17,841 bases of DNA from assembly GCA_009602725.1 (NCBI GenBank), contig WELB01000136.1, positions 272,649 to 290,489 on the forward strand, in the 5' to 3' direction. The notes beneath the pieces are model-generated. The model worked only from the letters and a program-made list of their open reading frames with translations. It ran no database searches and was not told the origin of the DNA. The translations under genes were made by a program, and so were the position numbers. Of this stretch, positions 13,101 to 17,841 are shown in pieces (position 1 is the stretch's first letter; each line of letters starts with the position of its first letter). Source of the stretch: Spirogloea muscicola. Its lineage: Eukaryota; Streptophyta; Zygnematophyceae; Spirogloeales; Spirogloeaceae.

Positions 13101-15036
13101 AAGCTCTGCTACAGTTAGTGACAAATTTACACTAGTGTCTTTGACCAAAATGAACTACACAGTCATATCTGCCGTCCAAGCTTCCAGTGCTTGACTTGGT
13201 ATACTCACCGTGAATGTGCCAATCTTCGTTGGTGCTCCTTCAGGGAGCTCGGAGGGTTCTGCATACAAGGCCTCGATGGTGAACTGCTCAGACCTAATGA
13301 AAGTCAGCAGCTTCGAACTTGGAATGCTGTTGCCGCGCGGGAAGACCACCTCCGTGGACACGGGCTCCTTGTTGCCCGCCTCAGCACTGGGCGACTTCCA
13401 GGACAGCGCAATGGAGAATGGGAATACATCTTGCACCTGCAGTTGAGAGTACAATCAGAACCTGTGGTTCATGATGCTATACATACATTACTTGCAAACG
13501 ACACCCTTTGTTTAGTCCTTGTCATTGAGTACCTCTCAAGGGCCGACATCAAAAGCCCTACCCTCTCACCCCACCAAACCTCAACCCATGTCTTACTACA
13601 CACAGCCTGTGTAGTCAGGTTGTTGTCATTGATATAGCCTGCCTACACATAGCTTGCATGAGAGGCCCACCGCAGGATGAGAGTGCGCATGCCCATGCAT
13701 GCCATGGACTAGACCCAAATTACGGGCTGAGCATGACTTTGAATTTGTAATAGTTGATCGGCGCTTTGCGTGACAATCAGCTGGAGGCAGTGAGTGCAAC
13801 ATGCACACAAAAGAAAGAAAGAAAGAGTTGCTTCTGACATCCAAAGTGGTGGAGTAGAGGGCACACCTCAAAGTCCCGGACTTTGAAGGTCGGGCTAAGC
13901 ATGGCGCACTGCAGGGCGCAGCCGCGAGCAACGGCTTCGCTGGAGTTCATGGTGCGGCTGGGCTCGCGCTGGAAGAGCTCAGCCAGGGCCTTCATGATCG
14001 CAGGGACGCGAGAGCCGGAGCCCACGACCTCGACAGCAAAGAGCTTGTCCGGGGTGATGCCCGCGTCATGCAGGGCCCGCAGGCAGGGCTCCCGCACGCG
14101 AGCCATGAGCGGCTGCGAGAGCTCCAGGAACTTGTCCCGCGTCATGTGGCCCTTCACGTCCTTCTCGTCCATGAGGCACTCGATGTTGAGCGGCGCCTCC
14201 GGGTTGGCCGACAGCATCTTCTTCATCTTCTCGCACGCGGCCCGCAGCCGGAGGCTGGCGCGCGGGTTGCTGCGCACGTCCATCTGGTACTCGTCCCGGA
14301 AGCGGTCGGCAAAGTGGCCGAAGAGCACCTCGTCGAAGTCGCGGCCGCCCAGGTTGCGGTCGAACGCGTGCGCCAGGACCTTGAGCTGGCCCTTCTTGAA
14401 GGACGCGACGCAGACCTGCATGACGGAGTGGCCGACGTCGACGAAGGCGACCTGGATGGGGTCCGCCTCGGGCAGATCGGTCTTGTAGATGCCATAGGCC
14501 AGGGCGGCGGCGGTGGTGTCGTGCATGAGGCGCAGCGGGTGGAGGCCCGCGATCTCGGCGGCCTCCAGGTACGCGCGGCGCTGGGCGTCCGTGAGGTAGA
14601 CGGGCACGCCGATGACGCAGTCCACGACCTTGGTGCCCAGGTTGCGCTCCCCGATGGCCTTGAGCTGCGAGAGCACCATGCCCAGCAGCGCCGTCGGCGT
14701 GAACGTCCGGCGCTCGCCCATGAACTGCACCTGCACCAGCGCCTCGCCGCCGGGGCCCTCGACGACGGCGAAGGGCAGCTGCGCCAGGTCGCGCTGCACG
14801 TCGGCGTCGGCGTAGCGCATGCCGACCAGGCGCTTGATCTGCGAGACGGTGTTGCGGGGGTTCATCATGGCCGCGCCGGCGGCCGAGACCCCCAGCAGCC
14901 GCTGACGGTCCCCGAACGACACCATGTTCGGCGTCTCGCGCTTGCTCTCGTCGTTGAGCACCACGTCGATGCCGCGCTGCCGCGCCACCGCCACGATCCC
15001 GCTCTCGTTCCCCACATCGATCCCCACTACGCTCAT
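10199..15036 (-). CDS. HSP110: HSP110-type heat shock protein 70 (HSP70-14/15 or HSP70E class), 9 exons, complete
   Basis: A cytosolic HSP110-class chaperone, in other eukaryotes a nucleotide-exchange factor and holdase for HSP70. Exons on the minus strand are 15036-13867, 13436-13209, 13088-12990, 12696-12493, 12236-12039, 11792-11646, 11212-11063, 10774-10644 and 10448-10199. They join in phase to 858 codons plus TGA; the plant proteins are about 830. Exon 1 (390 codons) is the ATPase domain: VGIDVGNES at the start, FVDVGHSVMQV near 199-208 (the HSP110 form of phosphate loop 2) and VEVVGSGSRVP near 335-345. Exons 2-3 are the beta domain, exon 4 an acidic linker (LIEEEESAASKDV), exon 5 opens with a KKKK basic patch and carries MALQDRVMEETKDRKNAVE, diagnostic of plant HSP110s. 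The C-terminus is Pro-rich and ends DTMEP, lacking the EEVD of ordinary cytosolic HSP70, as expected. The start at MSVVGID follows the family; the frame stays open upstream to 15210 through a (GCC)8 run. Intron 5 has a GC donor. Confidence 0.97.
11793..12038 (-). other. GC-AG intron (HSP110 intron 5)
   Basis: Exon 5 ends AACAAG and the intron begins GCATGT; it ends TTGGCAG before CTCTACGAC. This gives YVYDMRNKLYDKLQDYV, matching the family without a gap. No GT in the neighbourhood keeps the frame. Confidence 0.85.
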
Positions 15037-15060
15037 CTTGCCCGCCCTCTCGCGCCTCCC

Positions 15061-15084
15061 GCCGCCGCCGCCGCCGCCGCCGCC
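15061..15084 (+). repeat. (GCC)8 trinucleotide run in the HSP110 5' leader
   Basis: Eight GCC units lie 25-48 nt upstream of the HSP110 ATG on its template side, so the mRNA leader would carry a GGC run. If translation began at an upstream in-frame codon it would give poly-Gly. Confidence 0.95.
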
Positions 15085-15239
15085 GTTCGCGCTGAAGGCG
15101 CTGAGGTCGCCGCGGATGGCGCCGCGCGCGCCGCCGCCTGTTGCGGTCGCTGGCTCTGGCACTGGCGATCTCGCGGGGCCTAGCTGCAACCCCCCTTTCC
15201 CTCCCCCCACCAGAACCCCGGCACAGGTGTGTCACTAGA

Positions 15240-16705
15240 ACAATCTGCTAATGAGCGGAGTTCCGCCGGCATTCACCACGCCTGCGGAGATAGTTGCTCG
15301 GCGCCAGCAGTCTCCGGCTGCACAAGAATCTGAGTATCCGCGGGTTTGGCCTTTCGAGGAGGCAAACAATACGGTTCATGTGCAGAGTTATCAGACCCGC
15401 GGTCGCGGGCGGGCTTGCAGGGGCTTCTGGAAGCTGCCGGACGCTGGTACGACTTAACGGGACGGAACGGGAAGCCCCGGGGTTTAGTAGCGCGACGGAA
15501 TGGGGGCGAGGGCACCTTGCATGGCCCGCCCCACCTGCGCGTACCGCTTGGCCCCACGGGCGTGCATGGGCTCGAGCGATGCGGTTGGGGATATTTCAGT
15601 ACGTCGGCTCGACGGCGCCCCAAGGTGGCGGCCCCGCGTAAGGGACCGGGGCCGAGCAGCGCAGCTGAGGCCGACGTGCATGGCGGCCTGTGTCGCCTTC
15701 GCCGGTGCTCTCGTTGACCAGCCCGACGTCACGGCCCCGTCATCTCCAAGTCGGCAGTACTTCCGCCCATGTTTCACGCTTCATTCACTAGCCACTTGTC
15801 ACGGCGCCGTGCCGTCCTGTGAGTCAAGAGCTCACTTGGTTTACCATTCGCTGTAGTCTCTTGCATAGGTGTGTAAGTTGGGACCAGTTTGTTGTGGGCT
15901 GGCTTTTCCAAGCCCTCACCCCTTTTTGGAAACAGCTGCTTCTCTTCGCTTCTCTTTTCTGTACCTTGCCATTGTTTTGTAGTCTGGCCCTTCACCCCTA
16001 GCCCCATCTGGAAGCGCTGTTTCGTCTAGCCCCACTGCTTGCACTTTCTTCGAGCACATTCTTTGTCTGTGCTCACTCGTGGGTGCTGAAGTCCCCCTTC
16101 AGCCTGCTCTCACAATCTTACCTAGCCCCCCTCAGTAGAGCTTCGCCTTACATAGACCCAGTCTTTGCACTAGCTTTTGCCTGAACATTGGACTGGCTTG
16201 GTTGGCCTCCCACATTATGTTGCACATCACACGCCTTCCTTCTTTGAGCTACTTCTCTGTGGACAGGCTGCTTCGTTCTTTCTTATCGGGGCCTCAACCC
16301 CATTAGGAAAGCTCTTCCTTCTACATTCTAGGCCCCTGATTAGGTTTACTATGTCCCTTGAACGCATAGTGCAGGTGCCACCCCTGTGCTGCCTGTAGAC
16401 TTGTGCACGCTTTGCTGCGTGCATGGTAGTCTGCCTGCAGATAGGCCGACACTGGAGGAGCAGGCCACCCTTGCAACCGTGCCACATCGCCGCACCGTGT
16501 GTGGCGGAGGCTTTGAGCAAGCTGACTGTCCGCAGGGGCAGCTCTGTCGCCGGCTATCCTCACCAGTTCCAGCCGTGGTCGAAAGCGATGCTTCCGTGCC
16601 GATGCAATGCAGTCGCTGCGCTAGCACACTGCCGACTGCCGGCGGCCACTATCGGCAGTTGCCGCGTCCAATTCCTGCCAGGGTCTGGCCGCCAGCCGTA
16701 AGGGG
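15240..16705. other. Intergenic stretch with no gene recognised
   Basis: This should include the HSP110 promoter on the minus strand. The left part (to about 15800) is GC-rich and the rest is mixed, with pyrimidine-rich plus-strand runs. Several open frames exist, but none has recognisable domains, splice structure or codon bias. No tRNA or rRNA was seen. Confidence 0.4.
15425..15432. promoter_or_regulatory. Two-unit heat-shock element candidate
   Basis: TTCTGGAA fits TTCnnGAA, the core of a heat-shock factor site, about 390 bp upstream of the HSP110 ATG. A weaker GAT-TTC-GTG triplet lies nearer the gene at about 15229-15241 (minus strand). Only two clean units are seen where three are usual, so support is modest. 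Confidence 0.3.
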
Positions 16706-16788
16706 TCGCTGAGCACCACGACGAGGCCGCGCTGCCGCGCCGCCACCGCGATGCTGCGCTCGTTCCCCACCTCGATCCCTGCCGCGCT
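16706..16788 (-). pseudogene. Partial, decayed copy of the HSP110 5' coding end
   Basis: This 83-nt stretch aligns without gaps to 14951-15033 of the HSP110 gene with about 14 differences (about 83 percent). On the minus strand it still reads AGIEVGNERSIAVAARQRGL, against VGIDVGNESGIVAVARQRGI in the parent. The parent ATG lies just beyond the aligned block and is replaced. Homology stops after about 28 codons, and the frame runs into unrelated sequence ending at a stop near 16621. The conserved Asp of the phosphate-1 motif is Glu. It is a truncated relic on the same strand, about 1.7 kb upstream of the parent. Confidence 0.8.
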
Positions 16789-16942
16789 GTCAGTGTGCTT
16801 GTCTTTGTACTTGTCCATCAGGCCCTCCATCACTCAATACGCACTACAGTTTGCCGCCGCGCTCATCCTGGCAGCGCTGCCGCCTCCCGACGTCGCGGCG
16901 CCCCCGCGAGAACACTCCCGCCGCGGCCGCCGCCGCCGGCGG

Positions 16943-16971
16943 GCGCTGGCTCTCTGACGGGCGATCTCGTG
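16943..16971 (-). repeat. Second block of the HSP110 duplication, from its 5' leader
   Basis: CGCTGGCTCT and GGCGATCTCG occur in the same order here and at 15148-15176 upstream of the HSP110 ATG, with about 24 of 29 positions alike. The intervening stretch is GCC-rich in both places but of different length (about 155 versus 115 nt). The duplication was therefore of genomic DNA including upstream sequence, not of an mRNA copy limited to exons. Confidence 0.6.
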
Positions 16972-17289
16972 AAAGGGGTGCTGGCTACTGGACCGTAATA
17001 TTCATTCCTTTTTTGGCTGGCTTTTCCATAAGACAGCCTCTGCCCCCGCAGGTGGCGCCGCCTCCACCTCCCTCCGCGCTTCACAGGCATTTTGTCCGTT
17101 ATCTCTGGGCTGGCTTTCCACACACAATCACAGCCATTGCCCTCGACTGGAAGAGTCTCGCTTTCACATTGGGAGAGCTCACTGCTGTTCACAGCAGCTC
17201 GCTCGGCCCCCACGACGAGCTAGCGTCTCGCGTCGCCTTGCTGCCAGGCCCCAGCCTCACCTCACACCGCCGCTGCACCGCCCGGCGCC

Positions 17290-17590
17290 ATGGCCGACGC
17301 TCCGCCCCCGGGCTCCGCAGTCGCGGAGCTGCCGCAGGTGCGGCCAGCTCGGTCCTGCCCATGTAGGAGTGCGCCAGGCGGGAGAGAAGCAGGGCAGGTG
17401 CTTCGCTCCCGCCGTTGCCTCTCCTCACCTGGGGGCTGCCATTGCAGGACCTGGTGGGCAAGGCGGCCATCGTGACCGGCGGCTCCAGGGGCATTGGGAG
17501 GACCATCTGCATCCATCTAGCACGGCGTGGGGCCGCTGTAGCCGTGGTGTACCAGGGCGGCAAGGACGAGGCTGAGAAGACACTGGCAGA
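17290..17590 (+). CDS. Short-chain dehydrogenase/reductase (SDR), 5' exons only
   Basis: A classical SDR: an NAD(P)-dependent oxidoreductase of the FabG/aldehyde-reductase-like kind. Exon 1 is 17290-17337 (MADAPPPGSAVAELPQ) with a good start context (GGCGCCATGG). The intron 17338-17447 is GTGCGG to TGCAG. Exon 2 is 17448-17590, ending in phase 2 at GA|GTGAGC. Exon 2 opens with LVGKAAIVTGGSRGIGR, the Rossmann TGxxxGxG cofactor loop, and continues IHLARRGAAVAVVYQGGKDE. The catalytic Tyr-x-x-x-Lys part lies beyond the window, so the substrate cannot be told. No obvious plastid or mitochondrial leader is seen in the short Ala/Pro-rich N-terminus. Confidence 0.85.
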
Positions 17591-17664
17591 GTGAGCTCCC
17601 AGTTCGCCCCTGCACCTGACTCGCCGGCAGATTGCTCTTGCCTCCTACCAAACCACCCCCCCTC

Positions 17665-17841
17665 CTCGCTCTCGCTCTCGCTCTCGCTCTCGCTCCCGCT
17701 CTCGCTCTCGCTCTCGCCCTCGCCCTCGCCCTCGCCCTCGCTCTCGCTCTCGCCCTCGCCCTCGCCCTCGCCCTCGCCCTCGCCCTCGCCCTCGCCCTCG
17801 CCCTCGCCCTCGCCCTCGCCCTCGCCCTCGCCCTCGCCCTC
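17665..17841 (+). repeat. (CTCGCY)n hexanucleotide array, continues past the window
   Basis: About 29.5 units, in runs: CTCGCT five times, one CCCGCT, CTCGCT twice, CTCGCC four times, CTCGCT twice, then CTCGCC at least 15 times to the last base. It starts 75 nt after the exon 2 donor of the SDR gene, so it lies in intron 2 unless the gene model is wrong. Confidence 0.97.

Noticed and set aside
15037-15210. 58-codon N-terminal extension of HSP110 in the same frame
   Set aside because: The family begins at MSVVG, as the ATG at 15036 does. The extension is low-complexity Gly/Ala/Arg across a GCC run and is better read as 5' leader.
14066-15235. Long minus-strand open frame of 389 codons and a 371-codon plus-strand frame over the same DNA
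   Set aside because: Both are Arg/Ala/His/Gly-rich shadows of HSP110 exon 1 caused by its GC-rich third positions; neither resembles a protein family.
17291-17575. Alternative plus and minus frames over the SDR start
   Set aside because: They are frame shadows; only the spliced 17290-17337 plus 17448-17590 frame gives the TGGSRGIG cofactor motif.

Overview
The window looks like nuclear DNA of a green alga (Chlorophyta, perhaps Trebouxiophyceae). Both complete genes read like plant/green-lineage proteins, they are split by many GT-AG introns of about 100-530 nt, exons are GC-rich with strong C/G third-position bias, and TGTAA, the usual green-algal poly(A) signal, lies downstream of several ends. 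Species assignment is inference; no rRNA or organellar gene is present.

Layout. (1) 1-2250, plus strand: an unidentified gene made of a tandemly duplicated exon coding for a Cys-rich domain (about 421-653 and 877-1155) plus a last coding part (1349-2249). That last part is interrupted by a 662-bp near-perfect palindrome (1460-2121) flanked, on one side at an offset, by an 11-bp direct repeat. (2) 2756-3511, minus strand: weak evidence for exons of another unidentified gene. (3) 3789-8604, minus strand: a complete MCM3 replicative helicase gene, reconstructed as 14 exons and 809 codons, with three E2F-type sites 250-370 bp upstream of its ATG. (4) 8605-10198: promoter of MCM3, a possible tiny plus-strand gene, and the 3' region of the next gene. 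(5) 10199-15036, minus strand: a complete HSP110-type HSP70 gene (9 exons, 858 codons). (6) 15037-17289: HSP110 promoter and a long stretch with no convincing gene, ending in a decayed partial copy of the HSP110 5' end (16706-16971). (7) 17290-17841, plus strand: the first two exons of a short-chain dehydrogenase/reductase; its second intron is a CTCGCY hexanucleotide array running off the window.

The genes do not form a pathway: MCM3 serves DNA replication, HSP110 cytosolic protein folding, and the SDR is metabolic. The parts least explained by known families are the duplicated Cys-rich exon gene and the palindrome inside it, which may have behaved like a new intron. Two introns, one in each large gene, use GC instead of GT at the donor; in both cases homology fixes the splice junction.

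Exon boundaries were derived by hand from splice motifs, reading phase and remembered family conservation. No alignment or database search was run.
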